Shown here: positions 25,540 to 34,352 of the stretch, piece after piece
How the letters are laid out: every line of letters begins with the position of its first letter
Numbering within the stretch: the first letter of the stretch is position 1
DNA from: Patescibacteria group bacterium
Lineage (GTDB): Bacteria > Patescibacteriota > Saccharimonadia > Saccharimonadales > UBA4665
DNA: 64,000 nt
Assembly (NCBI GenBank): GCA_030271625.1
Contig: JARXKN010000001.1
Location: forward strand, 575,765 to 639,764
Direction of reading: 5' to 3'
Made by a program: the position numbers and the translations under genes
The notes under the pieces: generated by a model
Told to the model about the DNA's origin: nothing
The model's database searches: none
The model's input: only the letters and a program-made list of their open reading frames with translations

Positions 25540-26889
25540 ATGGCTAAACGACCCCCAACTCGCTACGAATGTACTAACTGCGGCGCCCAGAGCGGTAGCT
25601 ACGCCGGCCGCTGCGCCCAATGTGGTGAGTGGAACACTATGCAAGAACAACTGACCGGTACGGCCGTTCAGGCCAGTGTTCGCAGTGGTCAGCAACTCCA
25701 GGTACAATCAGTGGCAGCTTCGGTGGCGGCCGATCAGCCCCGTTTAAAAACTGGTATGACGGATGTCGATAATGTCTTTGGTGGCGGTATTGTGGCTGGC
25801 AGCGTCAATTTGATAGCCGGCCAGCCGGGGATTGGTAAAAGTACCTTACTGTTACAGCTGGCGTATGCCGTAGCCGCCCAGGCGCCAGTCTTATACATTA
25901 GTGGCGAAGAGTCAGCCTACCAAATTGGCTTACGGGCTGAACGGCTTGGCACCTTGCGGTCCGAGCTGCAACTAGCAACCAGTTCCTCAGCCGATGATAT
26001 TGCGGCCACCATCGCCAATGGCAGCTATCAGTTGGTAATTGTCGACTCTATCCAGACGCTCCAGGCCAGTGCCATTAGCTCAGCGGCGGGCACGGTGACC
26101 CAGATAACCAATAGCACGCATCTTATTACCGCTGCCGCTAAGCAATCAGGCACGGCTGTGGTGTTAGTTGGCCATGTTACCAAAGAAGGGGCCATTGCGG
26201 GACCGAAAGTCTTAGAACACGTTGTTGATGTTGTCTTGCAGCTGGAAGGCGACCGCTACGGTGGCTTCAAAATTCTGCGGGCTGTCAAGAATCGCTTTGG
26301 ATCAACTAACGAAGCTGGCATCTTTGAAATGGTAGAGCAGGGGCTCCAGCCGGTCGATAACCCATCGGCGGCGCTGTTAGCCGAACGCCAAATTAGCGAC
26401 GGCTCAATTGTGCTGGCCACCCTAGAGGGTACGCGGCCGTTGCTGGTCGAGGTGCAGGCCCTCGTTAATAAATCGAGCTATGGCTATCCCAAGCGGGCGG
26501 CCAGTGGCTTTGATCTTAACCGGCTAAACCTACTGGTGGCGATGCTGGAACGTCGCACCAAGCTGAACTTATCGGAACAAGATATTTATATTAATATTGT
26601 TGGCGGCATGCGCATAACCGAACCAGCTGCTGACTTAGCGATTTGCTTAGCTATCGGCTCGGCGGCTAAGGGTTTGCAGTTAAAGAAAAACGCCGTCGTC
26701 TTTGGTGAGGTTGGCTTATCTGGCGAGGTTCGGCATGTACCACATGCTGATAAACGCTTAGCTGAAGCTAAAAAACTCGGGTTTGACGGTGCCATCGGAC
26801 CGCAGCAAAAGACCGGTAAAAAACTTACCGGTCTGCATGCAGTGACGGATGTGCGCACCGCCCTTAATGTATTTCTAGAAAAAGATTAA
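25540..26889 (+). CDS. radA: DNA repair protein RadA
   Basis: RadA (Sms) is a RecA-like branch-migration helicase in homologous recombination. The 449-residue protein has the N-terminal C4 zinc finger CTNCGAQSGSYAGRCAQCG (~11-29), Walker A GQPGIGKSTLLLQ (~93-105), the RadA-specific KNRFGSTNE motif (~253-261) and the C-terminal Lon-like fold (LNLLVAMLERRTKLNLSEQDIYIN). AAAGGAG is 9 nt before the ATG. It abuts the stop of the convergent penicillin-binding-protein gene with no spacer. Confidence 0.97.
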   Translation: MAKRPPTRYECTNCGAQSGSYAGRCAQCGEWNTMQEQLTGTAVQASVRSGQQLQVQSVAASVAADQPRLKTGMTDVDNVFGGGIVAGSVNLIAGQPGIGKSTLLLQLAYAVAAQAPVLYISGEESAYQIGLRAERLGTLRSELQLATSSSADDIAATIANGSYQLVIVDSIQTLQASAISSAAGTVTQITNSTHLITAAAKQSGTAVVLVGHVTKEGAIAGPKVLEHVVDVVLQLEGDRYGGFKILRAVKNRFGSTNEAGIFEMVEQGLQPVDNPSAALLAERQISDGSIVLATLEGTRPLLVEVQALVNKSSYGYPKRAASGFDLNRLNLLVAMLERRTKLNLSEQDIYINIVGGMRITEPAADLAICLAIGSAAKGLQLKKNAVVFGEVGLSGEVRHVPHADKRLAEAKKLGFDGAIGPQQKTGKKLTGLHAVTDVRTALNVFLEKD

Positions 26890-29800
26890 CTAGACTGTCG
26901 TCGCACCTTTATTGCCGGCACTATCGGTAATCTGGTATTCACCTTTCGGTAACGCCGTAGTTGAGGTGCAACTGCTGGTTCCGGCTTTGACGCCAGCACA
27001 ACCGGCCACGGGCACACCGGCTTTATTGGCGACATTGTAAGGACCGGTACCGCCAGTCCACTGGAACGTCACTGTATTACTGGGCTTGTTTATTGTGCCC
27101 CTTAGGTTTAGGTCCACCTGATTGTCCCCCGGCTGTGTTACTGCCCCCGTTGGCTGAGCCTGGGGTACCGTAAAATTTAGCGTCGCACTGTCCGATCCTT
27201 GGTAGAGCACGCTGTCGGTAACATTGACTACTAAATTACCACTGCCGCTGCCAGTTGGCGAATAGGTAAAGGACACGGTGCTTGGAGAATCGGTGACATT
27301 TTCAGTATGGATAGCCTGGCCATCCAACGTAAAGGTTACCGTGCCTGGGAACTGAGCGTACTGACTATCTGACAGTGGGTGGGTGCCTTGAGAGACGGTG
27401 GCGGTTATAGTACAACTCGTGTCACAGCTGCCCGGGGCCGTTAAGGTGACGTTTGGTGGAGCGTCATTACAATTGTGGACATCATCCTGCGGCGCTGGGG
27501 TAGATGAACCGGTGCTGCCACCAGCCCCAACTAGATTGGCTTTACCGCCACTAAAGGTATCAACATTCCAGAAGTTAGCATTACCGTTCGTTACGGTTTG
27601 CTTAGCTGCCGCTGGCGTACAGCTGGTAGCAACTTTGCCAGAAACTCGATCGGTCGTTTCCGAAGTCGTTGATTTTCCAGTGCCACCAATGTAGTAGCCG
27701 GGATAGATATCGTTCGTTGGGCTCGGTTCAATACTGCCGATACCGACGTGGCTACGGACAACAAAGGCAGCCGATGTCTTAATAGTAGCTGGTTGGGTCC
27801 AGTTAACTGGCTTTTCGTTGGTGTGGGCGTACTCCATCCAGCCGCGCGTCAGGGGCTCGGTTAAGTTCTCCATGCTAGAGCGCAAGGTAACGTGACGGTT
27901 GTGGTTACCAACCCAGGAAACAAAGGCATACTTGGTAGACCAGCTGGTCATGAGACCATCGTAACCATCGTTGGTGGTACCGGTCTTGACGGCAAAGTTC
28001 CAGCCATTCTTTTGTTGTTGGAATTTGTAGCTTGCTGGTAGATAGCTGGCTTTACCATCACTGGCCATGCTGTTGACGATAAAGGCAGCATCGGCCTTAA
28101 TCACCTGGTTCGCTTTCGGCTGCGTCCACTGGTAAAGATTGCGGTTGCCGGCATCGGTTACTTTTAAGATGTAGGTCCGAGGAATTGCGTTGCCGAGGCG
28201 GGCCAGGGTAGAGAGGCCATTAACATGATCGTCTAGGTGTAAGTAAGCACCATCACCAATTGCCGAGGCTGCATAACACTGGCTAACAACCGTTAAACTT
28301 TCGTCGCCGTAACAGTTGTAGGTGTTTTTGTGCTTGGCGGCTGCATAGGGATTAGCCATCATGGCACTAGCAGTGCTGATGACCTTATTGATGGAGTTAA
28401 CTTTGCCAACGCTGGTGTCGCCAGGTACGGCTTGGAGCATAGCTTTCACGGCGGGTACGTTACGTGATCCACCAAGCGCATAACGCAGGGTGATGGCTCC
28501 TGGGTAGCGGAAGTCGTAGTCTTGCAGACAGTTACCGCCGTCTTTTGGCTTGGCCTTGTTGGTACAAGGGTAGCCGGGTAGGGTGGTTTGGGAATCGTAC
28601 AGCACCGAACCAGCACCAACATTATTATTGTTATTAATGAAGGTGGCGTAGTCGTAGGGCTTAAAGCTCGAGCCCGGTGGAATCTTAATACCGGCAGCGT
28701 AGTTGTTCTGACCGTAGTCGGGATTGGTAAAGTCGGTACCACCAACGAGCGAAACAATCTGCCCAGTCTGGACTTCTTCGCCAACTACCGCTTCTTGGTC
28801 GGCACCATAGCGGCTAATGTTTTTAAGATTAGTAGCAACTAGGTCTTCGGCTTTGTTCTGGAGATCCATATTAAGCGTCGTCGTAACTTTCCAGCCACCG
28901 CGCTGGACAATGTTGGCACCATATTTCTGCTGCAGTTCTTGTTTGGCCGCTAGCACGAAGTAAGGCGCTTTGATACCTTGGTATTTTGGAGCCTGGAGCT
29001 TAACCTGGGCTAAGACATCGACTTTTTTGGCATCATTGGCTTGAGCCGTTGTAATGTAGCCCTGCTTAACCATTTGGTCCAGGATGTAGTGTTGGCGACC
29101 AATTAAAGCTGCTTGGTTAAAGGTATCAGCAGTAACCGCCGGGTTAAACTTGCTACTGCCATACGGCGAGTAGTAGCTCGGAGCCTGTGGTATAGCGGCT
29201 AACATGGCCGATTGTGCCAAAGTGAGGTCTTTGGCACTCGTCTGGAAGTAATCCCGAGCGGCGCTTTCAACACCGTATTCGACGCCACCATACGGTGCGG
29301 CGTTGAGGTAGCCGGCCAGAATATCTTTCTTGGAATATTCGCGCTCCAGTTCCACCGCTAAAATTAATTCCTTCACTTTGCGGGTTACGGTTCGATTGTC
29401 GGTCCATTGCTCATTAAGCTTGACGAACTGTTGGGTAATGGTTGATCCACCTTGGACGGAGCCACCACCACCAATAAGGTCATGGGCACCGGCCCGGGCA
29501 ATACCGCGGACATCAAAAGCTCCATGCTTAAAGTAGTCCTTGTCTTCAATCGCGACGGTCGCCATCTTTATAAATGGCGAAATGTCTTTGTCCTCGACCG
29601 GGATTCGCTTGACGGCATCATAGTCCTGCCAGAGAACCGTCTGACCGGTGCGGTCATAATAGGTAATACTGCCACCGAGGTCGCTGCCAGAAATGTCTTT
29701 TACTTTTGGAAGATCTTTACGGAAGTAGGCGAATAAGCCGATGGTCAAGAAAAAGCCAGCAATAATAGCAATGCCGATGATCTTTAGCGCCATAACACCA

Positions 29801-30033
29801 CCTTGACGGCTAAACCAGTAAGCGGCCACCCGCTTCGGGTGCAAACGGTACAAAATGCGATGTAGGCGGTCTTTAGGTAGGGTACTTAAATAGGCCGCTT
29901 TATCGTTCATGACTGACTGCTTGCGCGCCTTGAGGCGATCGCTCATGGTGCGGTTTACTTTTATGGTTTTACCACTTTGGGTAGTGATTGTACTGCGAGG
30001 ACGCCGACCGCGTCCTGAACCTGGTGTATTCAT
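26890..30033 (-). CDS. class A penicillin-binding protein (PBP1a-like) with C-terminal beta-rich tail
   Basis: A bifunctional peptidoglycan glycosyltransferase/transpeptidase of about 1047 residues from the chosen ATG. A basic cytoplasmic region (~100 aa) and one transmembrane helix are followed by a GT51 domain with EDKDYFKHGAFDVRGI and QGGSTITQQFVKLN. The transpeptidase domain has SSFK (Ser nucleophile), SRN in the SxN position, and KTGT. After it come a Ser/Thr/Pro linker and Ig-like beta repeats with several Cys pairs, about 200 residues, an unusually long exterior extension. The start at 30033 is preferred because the protein begins MNTPGSGRGRR; a TTG ten codons upstream is possible. TGC-TATAAT (minus strand 30086-30081) is its -10. 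Confidence 0.93.
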   Translation of the reverse strand: MNTPGSGRGRRPRSTITTQSGKTIKVNRTMSDRLKARKQSVMNDKAAYLSTLPKDRLHRILYRLHPKRVAAYWFSRQGGVMALKIIGIAIIAGFFLTIGLFAYFRKDLPKVKDISGSDLGGSITYYDRTGQTVLWQDYDAVKRIPVEDKDISPFIKMATVAIEDKDYFKHGAFDVRGIARAGAHDLIGGGGSVQGGSTITQQFVKLNEQWTDNRTVTRKVKELILAVELEREYSKKDILAGYLNAAPYGGVEYGVESAARDYFQTSAKDLTLAQSAMLAAIPQAPSYYSPYGSSKFNPAVTADTFNQAALIGRQHYILDQMVKQGYITTAQANDAKKVDVLAQVKLQAPKYQGIKAPYFVLAAKQELQQKYGANIVQRGGWKVTTTLNMDLQNKAEDLVATNLKNISRYGADQEAVVGEEVQTGQIVSLVGGTDFTNPDYGQNNYAAGIKIPPGSSFKPYDYATFINNNNNVGAGSVLYDSQTTLPGYPCTNKAKPKDGGNCLQDYDFRYPGAITLRYALGGSRNVPAVKAMLQAVPGDTSVGKVNSINKVISTASAMMANPYAAAKHKNTYNCYGDESLTVVSQCYAASAIGDGAYLHLDDHVNGLSTLARLGNAIPRTYILKVTDAGNRNLYQWTQPKANQVIKADAAFIVNSMASDGKASYLPASYKFQQQKNGWNFAVKTGTTNDGYDGLMTSWSTKYAFVSWVGNHNRHVTLRSSMENLTEPLTRGWMEYAHTNEKPVNWTQPATIKTSAAFVVRSHVGIGSIEPSPTNDIYPGYYIGGTGKSTTSETTDRVSGKVATSCTPAAAKQTVTNGNANFWNVDTFSGGKANLVGAGGSTGSSTPAPQDDVHNCNDAPPNVTLTAPGSCDTSCTITATVSQGTHPLSDSQYAQFPGTVTFTLDGQAIHTENVTDSPSTVSFTYSPTGSGSGNLVVNVTDSVLYQGSDSATLNFTVPQAQPTGAVTQPGDNQVDLNLRGTINKPSNTVTFQWTGGTGPYNVANKAGVPVAGCAGVKAGTSSCTSTTALPKGEYQITDSAGNKGATTV

Positions 30034-30080
30034 AGATGTACCGTATTCTCCACTAAATTCCAATAACTATTGCTAGCAGT

Positions 30081-30089
30081 ATTATAGCA
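30081..30089 (-). promoter_or_regulatory. extended -10 promoter of the PBP gene
   Basis: TGC followed by consensus TATAAT on the minus strand, about 48 nt before the chosen ATG; the leader contains GTGGAGA. Confidence 0.55.
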
Positions 30090-30123
30090 AAGTAGCCTAC
30101 TATACCGGCTATGTTTTTAGTAA

Positions 30124-30132
30124 TGGTATACT
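30124..30132 (+). promoter_or_regulatory. extended -10 promoter of tyrS
   Basis: TGG followed by TATACT (30127-30132); the ATG lies 27 nt further on. Confidence 0.5.
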
Positions 30133-30159
30133 ACGGCAATATAAACAGAGACACCTACT

Positions 30160-31407
30160 ATGACGCTTTCCGAAGAACTGACTTTGCGCGGTTTCACTAA
30201 CCAAACAACCTATAAAGACATTACGGCGCTTGATGGCGAACCGATTAGTTTTTACCTTGGTGTCGACCCGAGCGCTGACTCGATGACGATTGGTAATTTA
30301 GCTATTGTGATGATGGTTCGGCACTTTATTAATCATGGCCATAACGCCTTCATGCTGGTCGGTGGCGCCACTGGTTTAATTGGTGACCCCGATGGCAAAA
30401 GCCAGGAACGCGAGCTACAGTCTTTAGAAACTATTGCCCACAACAAGCAAGCCATCGCTGCCCAGTACACGACCTTACTTGGCGCCAACAGTTTCACGAT
30501 GGTTGATAATTACGACTGGTTCAAAAACATGCATTACCTCGACTTTTTACGCGATGTTGGTAAGCATGTGCCAATGCGGAGCATGCTGGGGCGCGATTTT
30601 GTGTCGAGCCGTTTAGGTGAAGACGGGGCGGGCATTAGTTATGCCGAGTTTAGCTATTCTTTAATCCAAGGGTATGACTTTTTACATTTACATCGTGAAC
30701 ATGGCGTCAGCCTGCAAGTTTGTGGTGCCGACCAATGGGGTAACAGTATTGCTGGCGTCGATTTAATTCGACGCGTTACTGGCGCCGCGGCTCACATCTG
30801 GTCCGCTCCGTTAATTGTTAATAAGACAACCGGCGTGAAGTTCGGTAAAAGTGAAGCTGGCGCTGTCTGGCTTGATCCCGCTAAGACCAGCCCAACCCAG
30901 TTTTACCAGTTTTGGATTAACTGTGACGATGCCGGTGTAGCCGATTATCTGAAAATATACACGCTGCTCACTAAGGAAGAAATTGACGGTATTGTTAGTG
31001 AACAACAGGCCAATCCAGCAGCCCGAGTGGCTCAGAAACGATTAGCGGCTGCCGTCACCAGCCTCGTCCATGGCCCGGCGAATGCCGAATTAGCTGCCGC
31101 TGTGACTGATTACTTAACCGGCGCCACACCCTTGGATACTATTTCGGACAGCCAGCTGGAAGCATTAAAAAATGAGATTCCCTACATACCCCAGACTGTC
31201 CAAACGCCGATACTCGAAAGCCTAGTAGCTAGCGGCTTAGCCAGCTCAGTTTCTGAAGGCCGAAGACTTTTAACGGGTAATGCCATCAGTGTTAATGGCC
31301 AAAAAGTAACCGAAACATCCTATGCCGAAGCAGGCTTCCAAACTGGTCGCGTCTTACTGCGTCGCGGTAAGGCCTTCAAAGACTCCGCCATCGTCGAACT
31401 ACGTTAG
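30160..31407 (+). CDS. tyrS: tyrosyl-tRNA synthetase
   Basis: Class I synthetase charging tRNA-Tyr. The 415-residue protein has the Rossmann core, the TyrRS-typical LVGGATGLIGDPDGK segment, QVCGADQWGNSIAG, the KFGKS loop (KMSKS equivalent) with EAGAVWLDPAKTSPTQFYQFW, and a C-terminal S4-like RNA-binding domain (LLTGNAISVNGQKV). The HIGH motif is replaced: residues 40-50 region reads DSMTIGNLA, so TIGN (43-46) stands where HIGH is expected, and the preceding DPT is DPS. The first His and the Thr normally contact the ATP gamma-phosphate. Everything else looks intact, so I treat it as an active enzyme. Confidence 0.95.
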   Translation: MTLSEELTLRGFTNQTTYKDITALDGEPISFYLGVDPSADSMTIGNLAIVMMVRHFINHGHNAFMLVGGATGLIGDPDGKSQERELQSLETIAHNKQAIAAQYTTLLGANSFTMVDNYDWFKNMHYLDFLRDVGKHVPMRSMLGRDFVSSRLGEDGAGISYAEFSYSLIQGYDFLHLHREHGVSLQVCGADQWGNSIAGVDLIRRVTGAAAHIWSAPLIVNKTTGVKFGKSEAGAVWLDPAKTSPTQFYQFWINCDDAGVADYLKIYTLLTKEEIDGIVSEQQANPAARVAQKRLAAAVTSLVHGPANAELAAAVTDYLTGATPLDTISDSQLEALKNEIPYIPQTVQTPILESLVASGLASSVSEGRRLLTGNAISVNGQKVTETSYAEAGFQTGRVLLRRGKAFKDSAIVELR

Positions 31408-31412
31408 TAGCC

Positions 31413-31441
31413 TTGGGACAAATCTAGCAGGCTGGTATACT
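31413..31441 (+). promoter_or_regulatory. promoter TTGGGA-N17-TATACT, leaderless
   Basis: The -35 TTGGGA (31413-31418) and -10 TATACT (31436-31441, preceded by TGG) are 17 bp apart. The -10 ends 8 nt before the ATG at 31450. Confidence 0.65.
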
Positions 31442-31449
31442 GAAGGCTT

Positions 31450-32241
31450 ATGAATACACCCAGCCCAACAAACCCAACCAGCAAACAAAAGAAAAAAGCC
31501 GATCAATATAACGACCCCACCCATAACTATTTACACTACTGGGATGGTCGCGAATACGAACACGCTGCCGAAGAAATAGCGATTAAAAAATTGCTCCGCG
31601 GTAAGCGCTTCGCCCACGCCGTTGATATTGGTGGTGGCTATGGCCGCCTCTGCGTTTTACTGGAAAAGTACGCCGAGAAGGTGACTTTAGCCGAACCGAG
31701 CCAACAGCAGCTTGATATTGCGGCCGACTTCTTAAAAACCCATCCCGAAGTTGATCGGAAGCTGATGCAGGCCGATGACCTGAAGTTTAAGGACGGTACG
31801 GTTGATTTGTTTACCATGATTCGTGTCATGCACCACTTACCAGATCCAACGGCAGAGTTTAATGAAATTGCCCGGTCACTGGCGCCTAATGGCTACGCGA
31901 TAATTGAGGTCGCAAATTATGCCCACGCTCGCAATCGCTTAAAGCACTTTATAAAAGGCCAACGGCTGCCCGTTAAGCCGGTTGATATCCGCTCGGCAGC
32001 TAATAAGCGCGATGAAGAGATTGCTTTCGTTAACCACAACCCGAAGACGGTCCTGCGCCAACTTGAACACGCTGGCTTGCATGTTGAATCGACGTTGTCG
32101 GTGTCTAACCTTCGCAGCACGCAGTTAAAGAAGTTATTGCCTAAGAAATTATTGCTAACGGCCGAATATGTACTCCAAAAACCATTAGCTGGTAGCTACT
32201 TTGGTCCGAGCATTTTCTTCTTAGTCCGCAAAAAAGGCTAG
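31450..32241 (+). CDS. class I SAM-dependent methyltransferase
   Basis: A 263-residue protein with a Methyltransf_11-type Rossmann fold. SAM-binding motif I is AVDIGGGYGRL (~57-67), the acidic end of strand 2 is LAEPSQQQL, motif III-like MQADDLKFKDGTVDLFTMIRV spans ~103-123, and MHHLPDP follows. An N-terminal Lys/Asn/Pro-rich tail (~1-25) is probably disordered. The substrate cannot be told; ubiquinone-type substrates are unlikely in such a genome. It is a single leaderless gene between tyrS and recG. Confidence 0.85.
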   Translation: MNTPSPTNPTSKQKKKADQYNDPTHNYLHYWDGREYEHAAEEIAIKKLLRGKRFAHAVDIGGGYGRLCVLLEKYAEKVTLAEPSQQQLDIAADFLKTHPEVDRKLMQADDLKFKDGTVDLFTMIRVMHHLPDPTAEFNEIARSLAPNGYAIIEVANYAHARNRLKHFIKGQRLPVKPVDIRSAANKRDEEIAFVNHNPKTVLRQLEHAGLHVESTLSVSNLRSTQLKKLLPKKLLLTAEYVLQKPLAGSYFGPSIFFLVRKKG

Positions 32242-32250
32242 AAACTCTCG

Positions 32251-32256
32251 TATACT
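32251..32256 (+). promoter_or_regulatory. -10 box of recG, leaderless
   Basis: TATACT ends 6 nt before the recG ATG at 32263. No TGN extension and no clear -35. Confidence 0.5.
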
Positions 32257-32262
32257 GACTGC

Positions 32263-34299
32263 ATGACATTGACTAGTCCGTTAACGGACCTAAAAGGTGT
32301 AGGTGAGGCAGTTGCCAAGAAATTTGCTGTGCTCGGTATTACCTCAGTCGGGCAATTAATAGATTATTTCCCGCGCCGCTACGAAGATTACTCGCGCCTG
32401 CTAACGACTGCCCAGGTCGAACCCGGCCCCGTAACAGTTCAAGCTACAATTACGAGCGTCACCGGTCGCTACGTGCGCCGTGGTATGCACATCACCGAGG
32501 CCGTGGCGACCGATGCCAGCGGCAGTATCCGGCTGCTATGGTTTAATCAACCGTATCGGGCGACAGCCTTAAAATCTAATCAGGCCTATTATATTTCCGG
32601 TAATTATGAACTGAGCCATCAACGGTTTGCCATCCAAAACCCTAGTTTAGAGCTGGTGAGCGACTTTACAGTTAACACGGCGCGAATTATCCCGGTTTAT
32701 AAAGAAACCAAAGGTTTGACCTCGCGACAGATCCGAGCCGCGGTGGCCCAAACCTTGCCCGTATTACAAAAACTGCCGGAGACGTTGCCACTGTGGCTAG
32801 TCGCCGAGCAGCAGGTCGTCAGCTACGCCCAAGCGGTAGCAGCCATTCACTTTCCAGAATCAAGTGCCCAGCTGGAGCAGGCGCAGCGTCGGTTGGGTTT
32901 TGAAGAAGTATTCCAACTGACACTGGCGGCCTTACTTAATAAGCAAGCTAATGACCATGAAGTCTCGGTAGCGGTCCCGTTTGTAGCTGATCTGGCTAAG
33001 CAATTTGTCAGCCATCTACCATTTACGCTTACCGATGCCCAGCGCCAAGTTATCTGGCAGATTTATCAGGATATGCAGCGCACTGAGCCGATGAACCGGT
33101 TAGTAGAAGGTGATGTGGGGTCTGGTAAAACCGTTGTGGCCGCCATGGCCGCCCTGATGGCGCTAGCCGAGGATTGGCAGGTGGCCTTAATGGCCCCGAC
33201 CGAACTGCTGGCTCGGCAGCACGCCGATACCTTGCACAAGCTCTTGCAACCACTGGGCTACGCCGACCGAGTGAGCTTACTGGTCGGTAGCATGACGACC
33301 AAGCAAAAGGTGGCTGCCCGAGCGGCCATTGCCGCCGGCGCGGCTCAGTTCTTAATTGGTACCCAAGCGCTTATCCAGGATTCCGTTGATGTCCACCGCC
33401 TAGCCCTAGTGGTAATCGACGAGCAACACCGCTTCGGGGTCGATCAGCGTAAGGCGCTCCAGGCTAAGGCGGGCCACATGCCCCATGTATTAAGCCTGAC
33501 TGCCACCCCAATTCCACGCTCACTGGCGCTAACGCTGTACGGAGAGTTAGATGTTTCAATCTTGGGCGTTAAGCCAGCCGGCCGAAAACCAATCATCACT
33601 AAAATTGTCTCACCCAATTCTCGGGCTGATTTATATCAAACAATCGATCAGGAACTGGCTAGTGGTCGACAGCTGTTTGTGGTCTGTCCGTTAATTACTG
33701 ATTCCGAGACTCTTAACCTAAACTCAGCCGAAAAAGTCTATCAACAGATGAGTCACACAGACTTTAAGCACCGCCGGGTCGGTTTACTGCACGGGAAAAT
33801 GAAACCGGCCGACAAAACCGCCGTCATGGCGCAATTTGTGGCTCATGAACTCGACATTCTAGTAGCAACTACTGTTATTGAAGTTGGTGTTGATGTGCCG
33901 AACGCCAGTATCATGCTGATCGAAGGCGCCGAACGCTTTGGGTTAGCCCAAGCCCATCAGCTACGAGGCAGGGTTGGCCGCGGCCAAGATCAAGGCTATT
34001 GCTATCTGATGCTTAGCGATTCTAAACCGCCGGGGCGGCGCTTGCGGGCGCTGGAAAGCTCTAACGATGGTTTCCGCTTAGCCGAACTAGACTTAGAGCT
34101 CCGCGGCCCGGGTGCCATTTATGGTCGGGCCCAACATGGCCAATTAGATCTCAGAATTGCTAAACTAACGGATGTTAAATTAATTGCTAGCGCCCGCCAA
34201 GCGGCTCAGAAGTTCATCGATAACGGTGAAGATTTGCTACACTATAAGCAGTTAGCGCACACCGTCCATAAACTTCGCGCCGTTACTAATTTGAACTAA
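32263..34299 (+). CDS. recG: ATP-dependent DNA helicase RecG
   Basis: RecG remodels stalled replication forks and Holliday junctions. The 678-residue protein has the N-terminal wedge/OB domain (LKGVGEAVAKKFAVLGI, FPRRYEDYS, ~60-150), Walker A EGDVGSGKTVVA (~282-293), the DEQH box VVIDEQHRFG (~384-393), LSLTATPIPRSLALT (~409-423), and the C-terminal TRG region with RGRVGRGQDQGYCYLM and LDLELRGPGAIYG. Length and motif order are those of full RecG. Confidence 0.97.
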   Translation: MTLTSPLTDLKGVGEAVAKKFAVLGITSVGQLIDYFPRRYEDYSRLLTTAQVEPGPVTVQATITSVTGRYVRRGMHITEAVATDASGSIRLLWFNQPYRATALKSNQAYYISGNYELSHQRFAIQNPSLELVSDFTVNTARIIPVYKETKGLTSRQIRAAVAQTLPVLQKLPETLPLWLVAEQQVVSYAQAVAAIHFPESSAQLEQAQRRLGFEEVFQLTLAALLNKQANDHEVSVAVPFVADLAKQFVSHLPFTLTDAQRQVIWQIYQDMQRTEPMNRLVEGDVGSGKTVVAAMAALMALAEDWQVALMAPTELLARQHADTLHKLLQPLGYADRVSLLVGSMTTKQKVAARAAIAAGAAQFLIGTQALIQDSVDVHRLALVVIDEQHRFGVDQRKALQAKAGHMPHVLSLTATPIPRSLALTLYGELDVSILGVKPAGRKPIITKIVSPNSRADLYQTIDQELASGRQLFVVCPLITDSETLNLNSAEKVYQQMSHTDFKHRRVGLLHGKMKPADKTAVMAQFVAHELDILVATTVIEVGVDVPNASIMLIEGAERFGLAQAHQLRGRVGRGQDQGYCYLMLSDSKPPGRRLRALESSNDGFRLAELDLELRGPGAIYGRAQHGQLDLRIAKLTDVKLIASARQAAQKFIDNGEDLLHYKQLAHTVHKLRAVTNLN

Positions 34300-34352
34300 G
34301 GTTATTTGTGTCTTTATCCCTCGCATCACAATTCAGTCAGGACTACTAGCGA

